Shown here piece after piece: positions 16,055-25,522 of a stretch of DNA of 64,000 nucleotides. This DNA is from Hyphomicrobiales bacterium (lineage in GTDB: Bacteria; Pseudomonadota; Alphaproteobacteria; Rhizobiales; Rhizobiaceae). Every line of letters begins with the position of its first letter. Position 1 is the stretch's first letter. The position numbers and the translations under genes were made by a program. The stretch lies in the NCBI GenBank assembly GCA_900469445.1, contig UBXM01000006.1:558001-622000 (forward strand), in the 5' to 3' direction. The notes under the pieces are model-generated. The model searched no databases. It saw nothing but the letters and a program-made list of their open reading frames with translations, and was not told the origin of the DNA.

Positions 16055-18796
16055 ATGTCCAATCGAAACGTACAGATCGATCAGTTCCTTCTCCTCCATT
16101 CCGCGCGTACCGACAAATGGCGCGAACTGACGACGATGGCCGATGCCTGGGCGAAACAGCAGGGCGACCGGTCGAAGCTGGAAGCGGTCCTGAGCGCGCT
16201 GGAGGCGATGGAGGAATATCACGCCTATCCCGGGCCTCAGCTTCTCGCGGCGCTTCGGGAAAGTATTGCGGCAAACGATGCGGGCGGCGCGGCACGATTG
16301 GCGCGGCGCATATCCAACGGCTTGCTGACCGACGCCTATCGCGGAAGGCCAGCCGAATGGGATGTTCACGACGAGATGTCGTCTTCGGAAGTTCCCGACG
16401 TGATGCCGCCTTCAACGAACGAAGCCGGCGAGCGGCGTCCCTATTTCGAGGTCCTGTTCGTCAACAGCCAGCCGGCGGCCAGATGGCCGGCCTTCGCACG
16501 GGAAATACGCCGGCTGCGGCGTCGCGAGGATGCTTTCGTCTACGAGCCTGTCATGGTCGGCTCCTTCGAGGATGCCATCTGCGCCACGATCCTCAATCCC
16601 AACATCGTCGCCGTCGTGCTCGCCGAAGGGTTTCCCTATCGCTCGCGTCATGATGCACCGGTCCTGCGTTCCGTCCTCGATCCGCTCGGCGAGGTCGACA
16701 GTGCCGACGCCTCCGCGCTGCGCCTTTCCAAGGCCCTGCGCAGGCTTCGCCCGGAACTCGATGTCTACCTGCTTTCCGATCGCGAGGTGGAAAAGATTGC
16801 CGGTGATCCGAATGCGAAGAGCCTGCGGCGGGTCTTCTATGCGGTCGAGGAGATGCTGGAATTGCACCTCGCTTTGCTGGAAGGCGTCTTTGCGCGCTAT
16901 GAAACCCCCTTCTTCGACAATCTGAAGAAATATGCCCGGCGGCCGATCGGCACGTTCCACGCATTGCCGATCGCCAGAGGCAAGTCGGTTTTCAAGTCGG
17001 ACTGGATCCGCGATTTCGGCGAGTTTTACGGCTTGAACCTGTTTCTCGCCGAAAGCAGCGCGACAACCGGCGGGCTCGACAGCCTTCTGGAGCCGACGGG
17101 CAATATCAAACGTTCGCAGGAAATGGCGGCAAGGGCGTTCGGCGCCGACCACGTCTTCTTCGTCACAAACGGCACCTCCACCTCCAACAAGATGGCGGTG
17201 CAGGCCCTGCTGGCGCCGGGCGATATCGCGGTGGTGGATCGGAACTGCCACAAGTCGCACCATTACGGCATGGTTCTGTCGGGCGCGCAGCCCTATTACG
17301 TGGAAGCCTTTCCGATGACGGAATATTCCATGTATGGCGCGGTGCCGCTCGCAACGATCAAGCGGGCGCTGTTGACCTTGAAGGCCGAAGGGCGGCTGGA
17401 CAGGCTCAAGCTGTTGGATCTGACCAACTGCACCTTCGACGGCCACATGTATAACGTTCGGCGCGTGATGGAGGAATGCCTCGCGATCAAGCCGGACCTG
17501 ATCTTTCTGTGGGATGAAGCCTGGTCGGGGTTTGCCCGTTTCTCGCCCTTCCTGCGCCCACGAACCGCGATGGGCGCTGCCGAGGAAATCGAGGACTGGC
17601 TGCGCGATCCGGCTTCGGTGAAGGCATTCGAGGCGCAGAAAGCGCAACTCGGCGAAAATCCCGGCAATGATGCGCTGCTTGCCGCCCGCCTCATCCCCGA
17701 TCCGCGCCTTGTCCGGCTGCGTGTCTATCAGACGAATTCGACCCACAAATCGATGTCCGCCATCCGGCAGGGTTCGATGCTTCTGGTCAAGGACGTGGAT
17801 TTTCATACTGTCGCCGCGCAATTCCGCGAAGCGGTGTTTACCCATGCCTCGACGAGCCCAAACCAGCAGTTGATCGCAAGCCTGGACGTCGCGCGGCGGC
17901 AGATGGAGCTGGAGGGGTACGGGCTTGTCATGAACGCCATCGAGATTGCGCTCAAGATCCGGCGCAGCGTTAACGAGCACAAGCTGATCTCGAAATATTT
18001 CAAGGTGCTCGATGCCGACGACATGATCCCCAAAGCCTATCGTCAGTCGGGGTTCGAAGGCTATATCCGCGACGGCACCACCTGGGCGGATGCGGCCAAG
18101 GCGATGCACGAGGACGAGTTCTATCTCGACCCGACCCGCATCACGCTTGTCTGCGGCACGGCCGGTTTCGACGGCACGCAGTTCAAGGGCCTGCTGGCGG
18201 AGAAATACGGCATCCAGCTCAACAAGACGTCCCGCAACAGCGTGTTGCTGCAATCAAACATCAACAATACCCGCAGCGATGTTGCGCATCTGATCCGGGT
18301 GCTGGTCGAGATATGCCAATCGATCGAGGAGCGCCTCTCCGATGGCGGGGAAGGGGAGCGCACCGCCTTTGCCGCGCGGGTGAAATCTCTCATGACCGAC
18401 GTGCCGGACCTGCCCAACTTCAGTCATTTCCACGATGCGTTTCGTCACGATGCGGGCCGCGATTCACCGGAGGGCGATATTCGGACGGCCTTCTTCAAGG
18501 CCTATGACGCGTCGGTCTGCGAATATGTGCCCCTGTTCGGTGCCGAATGCGACAAGCGGCTCAAGGACGGGCCGGACATGGTCTCGGCCAATTTCGTCAT
18601 TCCCTATCCGCCCGGCTTTCCCATCATGGTCCCAGGTCAGGTGCTGACGCAGGAGACGATCGACTTCATGCGCAAGCTGGACGTGAAGGAAATCCACGGG
18701 TTCGAAAAGGCGAGAGGACTGAAGCTTATCCGTTCCGATGCGATTGCGGCAGCTGAACGGCCACGAAAGAGCAAGGACGACAAGCGAGCGCATTGA
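16055..18796 (+). CDS. Orn/Lys/Arg decarboxylase (biodegradative, PLP fold type I)
   Basis: The protein has 913 residues from ATG 16055 (GGGAG upstream). It converts a basic amino acid (ornithine, lysine or arginine) to its polyamine and CO2, consuming a proton. Residues about 1-120 are a helical extension; about 127-260 is the receiver-like wing domain (PYFEVLFVNSQ); about 290-700 is the PLP domain with the catalytic lysine in NSTHKSMSA (Lys565) and FLWDEAWSGFA; the C-terminal domain ends near 905. The general family is certain; which substrate is used cannot be read from sequence. It lies 72 nt before a second AspT-type exchanger, the arrangement expected for a decarboxylase-antiporter acid-resistance pair. 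Confidence 0.92.
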   Translation: MSNRNVQIDQFLLLHSARTDKWRELTTMADAWAKQQGDRSKLEAVLSALEAMEEYHAYPGPQLLAALRESIAANDAGGAARLARRISNGLLTDAYRGRPAEWDVHDEMSSSEVPDVMPPSTNEAGERRPYFEVLFVNSQPAARWPAFAREIRRLRRREDAFVYEPVMVGSFEDAICATILNPNIVAVVLAEGFPYRSRHDAPVLRSVLDPLGEVDSADASALRLSKALRRLRPELDVYLLSDREVEKIAGDPNAKSLRRVFYAVEEMLELHLALLEGVFARYETPFFDNLKKYARRPIGTFHALPIARGKSVFKSDWIRDFGEFYGLNLFLAESSATTGGLDSLLEPTGNIKRSQEMAARAFGADHVFFVTNGTSTSNKMAVQALLAPGDIAVVDRNCHKSHHYGMVLSGAQPYYVEAFPMTEYSMYGAVPLATIKRALLTLKAEGRLDRLKLLDLTNCTFDGHMYNVRRVMEECLAIKPDLIFLWDEAWSGFARFSPFLRPRTAMGAAEEIEDWLRDPASVKAFEAQKAQLGENPGNDALLAARLIPDPRLVRLRVYQTNSTHKSMSAIRQGSMLLVKDVDFHTVAAQFREAVFTHASTSPNQQLIASLDVARRQMELEGYGLVMNAIEIALKIRRSVNEHKLISKYFKVLDADDMIPKAYRQSGFEGYIRDGTTWADAAKAMHEDEFYLDPTRITLVCGTAGFDGTQFKGLLAEKYGIQLNKTSRNSVLLQSNINNTRSDVAHLIRVLVEICQSIEERLSDGGEGERTAFAARVKSLMTDVPDLPNFSHFHDAFRHDAGRDSPEGDIRTAFFKAYDASVCEYVPLFGAECDKRLKDGPDMVSANFVIPYPPGFPIMVPGQVLTQETIDFMRKLDVKEIHGFEKARGLKLIRSDAIAAAERPRKSKDDKRAH

Positions 18797-18868
18797 GGAT
18801 GGTGCCGGACCTTTTGCGTCGGGCATTGCCGCCCGGCGCGTTCCGGGAACAGACAAGGCTGGTTTTCA

Positions 18869-20560
18869 ATGGTCTGGACCGAACAATTTCTTATCAAATA
18901 CCCGGAACTTGCAGTGTTTCTGGCGATCAGCATCGGCTATCTGATCGGAACCTTCAAGATTGCCGGTTTCAGCCTGGGGCCGGTAACCGGCTCACTATTT
19001 GCCGGCATTGCGATCGGGCAACTGGCCGATGTGCCGATCGCTTCCATGGCAAAATCCTTCCTGTTCCTGCTTTTCCTTTTCGGAACGGGCTATTCGGTCG
19101 GCCCGCAATTCATGAAGTCGATCAGGAAAAACGGGTTGAAGCCGATGCTGCTTGCCGTGGTGGTTACCGTCACGGGCCTGTGCATTGCTATCACTGTCGC
19201 CAAAGTGCTGGATCTCGACCCCGGCTTTGCAGCCGGGCTTCTCTCCGGAGCGCTGACGGAAAGCCCTGCAATCGGCACGGCTGCCGAGGCGATCAATTCA
19301 TTGCCGCTCCCTGATGCGGAGCGCCAACGTCTCGTTGCGCATATCGCGGTGGCGGATGCTGTCTGTTATGTCTTCGGCGCTCTGGGGGTAATTCTCTTCT
19401 GCAGCATCGTCGCGCCCCGGCTACTCGGGATCGATCTTTCCGCCGAGGCGCTAAAACTTGAACGCGAGCTGGGCATCGTCCGCCGGTCCGAAGGCGTGGC
19501 ATCCGCGTGGCGACGGTTCGAGCTGCGGGCATACCGGGTTGCCGAAAACGGGCTGGTCGCGGGGCTTTCAATCTCTGCGGCCGAGCGGATCGCTCTGGGG
19601 GACAGGTTGTTCATCCATCGGTTGCGCCGAGGCGATGCGCTGATGGAAGCGACACCTGAAACGGTGATCAATCCCGGCGACATCCTTGCCGTCTCGGGTG
19701 CGCGGGAAAAGCTCGTCAGGCTGATCGGCGCGCATGCGGAGGAGATCGAGGACAGGGCCTTGCTCGACATGCCTGTCGTCTCAGCCGATGTCATCCTGAC
19801 CAACCGCGATCTCGATGGCAAAACGATCACGCAGCTGGGGGAGGGGAACCTTGCCCATGGTCTCTATCTGCGTGGCGTGACGCGTGGCGGAAACGAGGTG
19901 CCGATTGCGCCGGGCGTTGCCGTGGAGCGCGGCGATATCGTCGGGCTTGTCGGGCCGGAAGCCGTGGTCGGGAAAGCTGCCCGGCAGATCGGAACCGTCA
20001 TCTCTGCAGCGCCGACGACGGACTTTTTCGTTCTGGGGCTTGGAATTTTCCTTGGTGGGCTTGTCGGCGCTCTCGTGACATTTCCGGTCGGTGACATGCG
20101 GATTTCGCTCAGTACCAGTGTCGGTGCGCTGCTTTCCGGCCTGCTTGTCGGGCATTTGCGAACGCGCTTCCCGCTTTTCGGGCGGATACCGGATGCAGGC
20201 GTCTCGCTGATGACCGGCCTTGGGCTTTCGGCATTCGTGGCGATGATCGGCCTGCATGCGGGGCCTGTGTTCTTCTCGGCAATTGCCGAGGCGGGACTGG
20301 GCCTTCTTTTCGGAGGCATGGTCGTCACCATCACGCCATTGATCGTCGGGCTCTATTTTGGCCGTTACGTCCTGAAGATGAACCCGATCCTGCTTCTTGG
20401 CGGGCTTGCTGGGGCGCAAACGATGACGGCGGCCATGGCGGCGGTTCAGGACCGTTCGGGCAGTACCGTCGCGGTGCTCGGTTATACGCCGGCGGTGCCG
20501 CTCGGCCATATCCTGCTGACGACCTGGGGGACCGTAATCGTCAATGTGATTGCGGGTTAG
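18869..20560 (+). CDS. Second AspT-family exchanger, coupled to the decarboxylase
   Basis: The protein has 563 residues, exactly the length of the 14213 gene product. It shares the layout: N-terminal membrane half, two RCK-C domains (about 205-375) and C-terminal membrane half. The repeat motifs differ: SGALTESPAIG and AGAQTMTAAMA instead of [11 protein letters not shown] and [11 protein letters not shown]. Since these regions are thought to line the pathway in this family, the substrate may differ. Position after the Orn/Lys/Arg decarboxylase suggests amino acid/polyamine exchange, which would be new for AspT proteins; aspartate/alanine exchange is the conservative reading. A hairpin begins at its stop codon. 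Confidence 0.82.
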   Translation: MVWTEQFLIKYPELAVFLAISIGYLIGTFKIAGFSLGPVTGSLFAGIAIGQLADVPIASMAKSFLFLLFLFGTGYSVGPQFMKSIRKNGLKPMLLAVVVTVTGLCIAITVAKVLDLDPGFAAGLLSGALTESPAIGTAAEAINSLPLPDAERQRLVAHIAVADAVCYVFGALGVILFCSIVAPRLLGIDLSAEALKLERELGIVRRSEGVASAWRRFELRAYRVAENGLVAGLSISAAERIALGDRLFIHRLRRGDALMEATPETVINPGDILAVSGAREKLVRLIGAHAEEIEDRALLDMPVVSADVILTNRDLDGKTITQLGEGNLAHGLYLRGVTRGGNEVPIAPGVAVERGDIVGLVGPEAVVGKAARQIGTVISAAPTTDFFVLGLGIFLGGLVGALVTFPVGDMRISLSTSVGALLSGLLVGHLRTRFPLFGRIPDAGVSLMTGLGLSAFVAMIGLHAGPVFFSAIAEAGLGLLFGGMVVTITPLIVGLYFGRYVLKMNPILLLGGLAGAQTMTAAMAAVQDRSGSTVAVLGYTPAVPLGHILLTTWGTVIVNVIAG

Positions 20561-20584
20561 CGATGGCCGAAGCCCGGCCATCGC
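20560..20584 (+). terminator. 10-bp perfect hairpin at the end of the second exchanger gene
   Basis: GCGATGGCCG (20560-20569) and CGGCCATCGC (20575-20584) pair perfectly around a 5-nt loop starting at the last base of the stop codon. Probable transcription end for the decarboxylase-exchanger unit, although without a T-run. Confidence 0.6.
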
Positions 20585-20648
20585 CTGCGTGAAAGATCGA
20601 ATTTGGCGGAAATGGGCATTTCCGTCGGCATTGTAAGGAACGGCAACG

Positions 20649-22355
20649 ATGATCGGGCCATCATCTTCTGGCGACACCGCCAATGCGTCCCCTCCAGGCA
20701 CCCTGCGGCGAGACGTCATCGCTGGTTTGACGGCATCGGCGGTTGTCCTTCCGAAAGCGATGGCCTACGCCACGGTTGCCGGCTTGCCCGTTATCGTCGG
20801 CCTGTACACCGCATTCGTGCCGATGATCATTTATGCGTTTCTCGGTTCCTCCCGCGTGCAGAGCGTCAGTTCGACAACAACCATCGCAATCCTGACTGCA
20901 GCGGAATTGCAGATTGCCGTTCCCGATGCAGATCCAGGCCGGCTGATCGTGGCGACAGCGACGTTTACCGCGTTGACGGGCATATTGCTGCTTATCGCGT
21001 CCGCTTTGCGCCTGGGCTTTGTCGCAAATTTCATCTCGGTGCCTGTGCTCACCGGCTTCAAGGCCGGCATCGGACTGGTGATCATTCTGGACCAGCTGCC
21101 GAAGCTTTTCGGGCTTCACATCACCAAGGCGGGATTTTTCAGGGATATACTCGCGTTCATCGAGCAGCTTCCCCATGTCTCCGTGATTACTGCAATTGTT
21201 GGATTGACCGCGCTTTTCCTTCTGTTGCTGGTTGAATGGCTACGGCCTCACTCTCCTGCTCCTCTCGCGGTTGTCGGGGGCGCTATCGTTGCCTCCTGGA
21301 TGTTGAGCCTGAGCGACAGAGGGGTTGCGATCATCGGCGAGATTCCGCGGGCACTGCCAACGGTGATCGTGCCCGATGTCGATCTGGTGATGATGCTATT
21401 GCCCGGTGCGATCGGCGTGGCATTGATGAGTTTCACTGAAACCGCGGCCGCGGGACGCGCCTTTGCAATTCCTTCGGATCCTCCGATCCGCCCCAATCGC
21501 GAATTGTTCGCCATCGGTGCGTCCAATCTCGGGGGAGCGTTTTTGGGAGCCATGCCGGCTGGAGGAGGAACGTCCCAAACTGCAGTCGTGCGTGCCGTTG
21601 GCGGGCAAAGCCAGAAGGCATCGCTGGTCACGGCGGCCGTCTCGGTTGCGACGATGCTCTTGCTGGCTCCCTTGTTGGGTCTCTTGCCCCAGGCCGCGCT
21701 TTCGGCAATCGTCATCGTCTATTCCCTGGGGCTGATCCGGCCTGCCGAGTTCGTAGACATACTGCGCGTTCGTCGAATGGAGTTCCGCTGGGCCCTGGCG
21801 GCGCTGGTTGGGGTGCTTTTTTTCGGCACGCTCCAGGGTATCGTTGTCGCCATAATCGTTTCTTTGCTTGGCCTTTCCAGTCAATCCGCGAACCCGAGGA
21901 TACATGTGATCGGCCGTGCTCGCGGAGATCGGGCCTTGCGGCCTGTTTCTGATAAGGATGACGAGGAAGAGATTTTTGGTGGGCTGCTGATCCTGCGGCC
22001 CGAGGGGCGGCTCTTCTTCGCGAATGTGCAGCAGGTTGCTGATCGAATCCGTGACCTGGTGCTTCAGAGAAAACCGAAGGTTCTGTTGCTGGATCTCAGC
22101 CGGGTGTTCGATATAGAATTTTCCGCCATGCAGACACTGATTGCGAGCGATCGAAATCTTGCGGAACAGGGCGTGACTTTATGGCTCGCGAACCTCAACC
22201 CCGATGTACTCGACTACGTCCGCGCCTCCGGCTTCGCGGAACATCTCGGCGAAAGCCGCATGTTCAAGCGGGTGGATGACGGGGTTCGTCACTTCCAACG
22301 CAGTATCGATGTTGTTTCCTCAAACCAGGCTGATCCGGGTCCACATGAAAACTGA
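20649..22355 (+). CDS. SulP-family anion transporter with STAS domain
   Basis: The protein has 568 residues from ATG 20649 (AAGGA 8 nt upstream). The membrane part (about 20-420) begins RRDVIAGLTASAVVLPKAMAYATVAGLP, the typical SulP entrance, and a C-terminal STAS domain (about 440-550) has LLLDLSRVFDIEFSAMQTL. Bacterial SulP proteins carry sulfate, bicarbonate, fumarate or other dicarboxylates, usually with Na+ or H+. Bicarbonate or dicarboxylate would suit a decarboxylase neighbourhood, but this is only context. Confidence 0.88.
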   Translation: MIGPSSSGDTANASPPGTLRRDVIAGLTASAVVLPKAMAYATVAGLPVIVGLYTAFVPMIIYAFLGSSRVQSVSSTTTIAILTAAELQIAVPDADPGRLIVATATFTALTGILLLIASALRLGFVANFISVPVLTGFKAGIGLVIILDQLPKLFGLHITKAGFFRDILAFIEQLPHVSVITAIVGLTALFLLLLVEWLRPHSPAPLAVVGGAIVASWMLSLSDRGVAIIGEIPRALPTVIVPDVDLVMMLLPGAIGVALMSFTETAAAGRAFAIPSDPPIRPNRELFAIGASNLGGAFLGAMPAGGGTSQTAVVRAVGGQSQKASLVTAAVSVATMLLLAPLLGLLPQAALSAIVIVYSLGLIRPAEFVDILRVRRMEFRWALAALVGVLFFGTLQGIVVAIIVSLLGLSSQSANPRIHVIGRARGDRALRPVSDKDDEEEIFGGLLILRPEGRLFFANVQQVADRIRDLVLQRKPKVLLLDLSRVFDIEFSAMQTLIASDRNLAEQGVTLWLANLNPDVLDYVRASGFAEHLGESRMFKRVDDGVRHFQRSIDVVSSNQADPGPHEN

Positions 22356-22483
22356 ATGAGCGGTGGAGTTGCGAGGATCTGGGCTCGCCACGGTCAGAGC
22401 TCTCCGAAGTCTACCCGGTTCATCCGGTTAGGGCACCGGGCGATAGTGGAGGGTGTGCTTTTTCGCTCGGGGCTCCGGTAGGT

Positions 22484-22498
22484 TACGGTATTCTACGT
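22484..22498 (+). promoter_or_regulatory. TAC-N7-TAC upstream element (site 5)
   Basis: TACGGTATTCTACGT ends 63 nt before the MscS-type start codon. It is the best match to the consensus TAC[CG]GTAnnnTAC[GT]T. Confidence 0.45.
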
Positions 22499-22561
22499 AT
22501 ACGCAGGCTCGTTCCTCGATATCATCCGGCCATAATCCTCCTGATCCGGGAAATACGGATA

Positions 22562-24496
22562 ATGAAATGGCTGGCGTTATCGTTGTTCCTGCTTTTTGCC
22601 GTCACGCCCGCCTATTCGCAGCCGGCGCCTCCTCTGACCGAAAAGATCGAAGCGCTTACTGAGCTGCTTCAGGATCCCGAAATCCAGTCATGGATCAAGC
22701 AGGCGAACGATAAAAGCGCCCCAATTCCCGCGACACCGTCCGGGCCTTCCATCTCGACCTGGGAGAGCGCAATCCGCAGCCGCATGGATACGGTTGCTGC
22801 CGCAGTACCGCGGATTCCAACCGAAGTTCTTGCGGCTGCCAAACGAGTCCGGGCGGATGCCGTGTCCAATGGATACGCCCCGGTCTTCCTGATCTTTGCG
22901 GGGCTCATCCTTGCCGGGATGATCGTCGAGCGGCTTTATGTCCGGATGAGGCCGAATACCGATAGTACCGTTTATGGCTTGCTTTCCGTCTTCGTTTTCG
23001 CCGTCCCCTTGGCCATCGTTTTCTTTGCCGTCAACTGGCCGCCGCTGGTCCGCATGGTTCTGCTCGTCTACCTGATCGCCTTTGTCTGCTTTCGGTTGGT
23101 TTCCGCACTGGTTGCGCTGGCAAGTCCACAAGAAGGCCTGATGCGGGGGCGTCTCCTTGCTGGAATAGCGATCCTGGCGATCGCCAATTCGGTCGCCGGT
23201 CCCTTGATCGACGTCGATCAGGATGTCGTTGATGCCCTTTCCTATATCAGTTCGATCATCCTCCTGGCCTTGCTGCTCGAAGCCATCTGGTCAGTGCGGG
23301 CGCGCAGTCTGCAGCGCAGGTTTGCGCTGACACTTGCCATCGTTGTCGTGTGGGCGCTTTGGTGTGTGGGCTTCAAAGGGCTTTTCTGGCTCGGAGTTTA
23401 CGTTCTGATCCTGCCCGGTACGCTTCAGTCCGTGGGAAAGGCGGCACTGCGTTTAGCGCCACATGCCGAGGGAATGCGTAGCGTGCTCATCACGCGTGGC
23501 GCGCGTGCCGCGGTCATCGTTCTGGCGCTCGCCTGGCTCACCGTCGTGTGGAAGATGAACCCGGAAGGACTTGCCCAGCGAGATCCTGCGCTGTCAGCGA
23601 TCTTTTACGGCCTGCTGAAGAGTGTCGTGGTGGTGCTTGTGGCTGATCTTCTGTGGCATATGGCGAAATGCTGGATCGACGGAAAGCTCGTAACAGGCGA
23701 CGAAACAGGCCTACCAGCTCAGGAGACAGCGCGTCGTGGCCGCCTGCGCACCCTGCTACCGATCCTGCGCAATGCTCTGGCTGCCGTCGGGTTGACAATA
23801 ACCGCGCTTCTCGTGCTTGCAGAAATCGGAGTGGAGATCGGCCCGTTGATCGCCGGAGCAGGAGTGTTCGGGGTTGCGATCGGTTTCGGGTCGCAGACCC
23901 TGGTGAAGGACGTTATCAGCGGCGTGTTCTATATGCTCGACGACGCATTCAGGGTCGGGGAGTATATCCAGGCGAAGAGTTACAAGGGCACGGTGGAAGG
24001 TTTCAGCCTCCGATCCGTGCGTCTGCGGCACCACCGCGGGCCGATTTTCACCGTTCCATTCGGTGAACTTGGCGCCGTGGAGAACATGAGCCGGGATTGG
24101 GGCGTGGTAAAATTCCGAATTTCCGTCGGCTTTGATGCCGATGTTGAGAAGGCACGCAAGCTGACGAAGAAGATCGGTGCGACGATGCTGGAGGATCCCG
24201 AGTTCGGACCAATCTTCATTGAGCCACTGAAAATGAAAGGCGTGGAGGAATTTGGCGATTATGGCATGGTTTTAAGCTTCGGCATGACCCTGAAGCCATC
24301 GCCAATGCAATCTTTCATTCGAAGACGTGCCAATCTTCTCCTGCGCGAGGCATTTGTCTCAAACGGCATCCAGTTTGCTCAGCCCACAGTGAATGTCGGA
24401 GGGGAAAATGCTGGAAGCAGCGCGTCGGCCGCGGCACTACAGACACTAAGCAGAAACACTCAGCATGTCGTAGCGCCCGATGGAAGCCCGCCATGA
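22562..24496 (+). CDS. MscS-family mechanosensitive channel with periplasmic N-terminus
   Basis: The protein has 644 residues. A signal peptide (about 1-20, ending PAYSQ) leads into a periplasmic helical segment (about 20-110). Several membrane helices follow (about 110-430), and the conserved MscS pore helix and beta domain begin near AGAGVFGVAIGFGSQTLVKDVISG (residues about 433-456) and continue with FTVPFGELGAVENMSRDW. Such large MscS homologues release solutes on hypo-osmotic shock and may be regulated by the N-terminal part. A TAC-N7-TAC element lies 63 nt upstream. The gene appears to be a single unit. Confidence 0.9.
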   Translation: MKWLALSLFLLFAVTPAYSQPAPPLTEKIEALTELLQDPEIQSWIKQANDKSAPIPATPSGPSISTWESAIRSRMDTVAAAVPRIPTEVLAAAKRVRADAVSNGYAPVFLIFAGLILAGMIVERLYVRMRPNTDSTVYGLLSVFVFAVPLAIVFFAVNWPPLVRMVLLVYLIAFVCFRLVSALVALASPQEGLMRGRLLAGIAILAIANSVAGPLIDVDQDVVDALSYISSIILLALLLEAIWSVRARSLQRRFALTLAIVVVWALWCVGFKGLFWLGVYVLILPGTLQSVGKAALRLAPHAEGMRSVLITRGARAAVIVLALAWLTVVWKMNPEGLAQRDPALSAIFYGLLKSVVVVLVADLLWHMAKCWIDGKLVTGDETGLPAQETARRGRLRTLLPILRNALAAVGLTITALLVLAEIGVEIGPLIAGAGVFGVAIGFGSQTLVKDVISGVFYMLDDAFRVGEYIQAKSYKGTVEGFSLRSVRLRHHRGPIFTVPFGELGAVENMSRDWGVVKFRISVGFDADVEKARKLTKKIGATMLEDPEFGPIFIEPLKMKGVEEFGDYGMVLSFGMTLKPSPMQSFIRRRANLLLREAFVSNGIQFAQPTVNVGGENAGSSASAAALQTLSRNTQHVVAPDGSPP

Positions 24497-24833
24497 CGAC
24501 GAAGCCAGCCCGGATGGGCAGGCTCTGATCGGTAACGAAGAGCGAAGTCGGTTGAGCTCTTGCGGCCGAGGAACCGGGTTGGCCAGCCAAGCCGGGGCGA
24601 AAGGTGAAAGTCGTCCGGTCGACAGCGTGCCAGCATGACCTCGTCATCGACAAGGCTCTGCATTTCTTGGCAGCACTTCCTGAGACCGAAAGTCCAGCTC
24701 GTCTTGTTGCCGGATAGCCAAGTATTCGGATTTGCCGTAACATTCTTCCTGTTTCAAGTTGCTCCGCTTGACGGACGAGGAAAGGAGTTTCGGCGCCGCG
24801 ATCGCGCTGAATATGCTTCGACGAGGGGGAAGC
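24497..24833. other. Intergenic region between MscS and DUF2721 genes
   Basis: About 337 nt. Open frames on both strands overlap this stretch but show no domain I can name. It should contain the promoter of the DUF2721 gene. Confidence 0.4.
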
Positions 24834-25268
24834 GTGGACACACCACTCATCATCAACGAATATGCGGGTATCATCCAGACATCGTTGGCTCCGGTCTTTC
24901 TTCTCGCCGGCACGGCAGCATTCGTCAGCATTTACAGCCTTCGCCTGGGCAGGGTCGCTGACCGGCTCAATGAGGTCGGAGACAAGGTTGATTTGGGAGA
25001 GCGAGGGACGCGATGGCTGGCATATTTGAGCCGTCGCATTCTTATCCTGGAGGTCGCTGTCATCTTCGGGGTGGTTTCGGGCTTGTGTAATTGCGCTGCG
25101 ATTCTCAACCTTCTCGCTGGCGGTCTTTCCGTTCGTCTTCGCCCAGAAAATCTGCCTTGGCTCTTTGGCGGCGCGATCGTTTGTCTGATGTTATCGCTGC
25201 TCGCATTCCTGCTGGAGCTTGTTTACGCCGGCAGGAGCATGCTTTTCCAAATCCGCCAACGTCGCTAG
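24834..25268 (+). CDS. DUF2721 membrane protein
   Basis: From GTG 24834 (GAGGGGGA just upstream) the protein has 144 residues; ATG 24813 is an alternative start and TTG 24759 a less likely one. The N-terminus IIQTSLAPVFLLAGTAAFVSIYSLRLGRVADRL is the hallmark of DUF2721: a first membrane helix followed by RxxRxxDR. Two more helices follow (about 66-92 and 108-132). Function unknown. Other stress-type membrane proteins surround it. Confidence 0.75.
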   Translation: MDTPLIINEYAGIIQTSLAPVFLLAGTAAFVSIYSLRLGRVADRLNEVGDKVDLGERGTRWLAYLSRRILILEVAVIFGVVSGLCNCAAILNLLAGGLSVRLRPENLPWLFGGAIVCLMLSLLAFLLELVYAGRSMLFQIRQRR

Positions 25269-25386
25269 TTGGTTCAGTGTATCCAGCGATCCCATGTCCC
25301 GGCGACAAGATGCTGTCGCCGGCAGGCGATCGGCTATGGATAGCGCGACCACGAGATCCGCCGGATACAAATGATGGCGATGAACC

Positions 25387-25460
25387 TATGTGCATTAATG
25401 ATGAAATTGTTATGAAATAGGCATTATTTTGAGTTTATCAGTAATGCACATATGTGCATT
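25387..25460. promoter_or_regulatory. Repeated TATGTGCAT operator-like sites before the ABC importer
   Basis: A 16-bp perfect palindrome ATGCACATATGTGCAT lies at 25444-25459, and a third copy of the half-site, TATGTGCATTA, lies at 25387-25397. Both are between the DUF2721 stop and the permease start at 25523. The LacI-type regulator at the end of this operon (31178) is the natural candidate to bind here; that link is inferred. Confidence 0.5.
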
Positions 25461-25522
25461 GCGTCATTCACTTGTCACATGCGCCGTCTATGGCTTGCCG
25501 CGAACGAATAGGGGCGGCCGTA

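Noticed and set aside
24315..24743. 142-codon minus-strand frame overlapping the end of the MscS gene, at first taken for a transposase remnant
   Set aside because: No DDE or other transposase motif and no inverted repeats; mostly antisense to MscS.
24733..24747. TGCCGTAACATTCTT as a further TAC-N7-TAC site before DUF2721
   Set aside because: It shares CCGTA and the position relative to ATG 24813, but both TAC triplets are missing.
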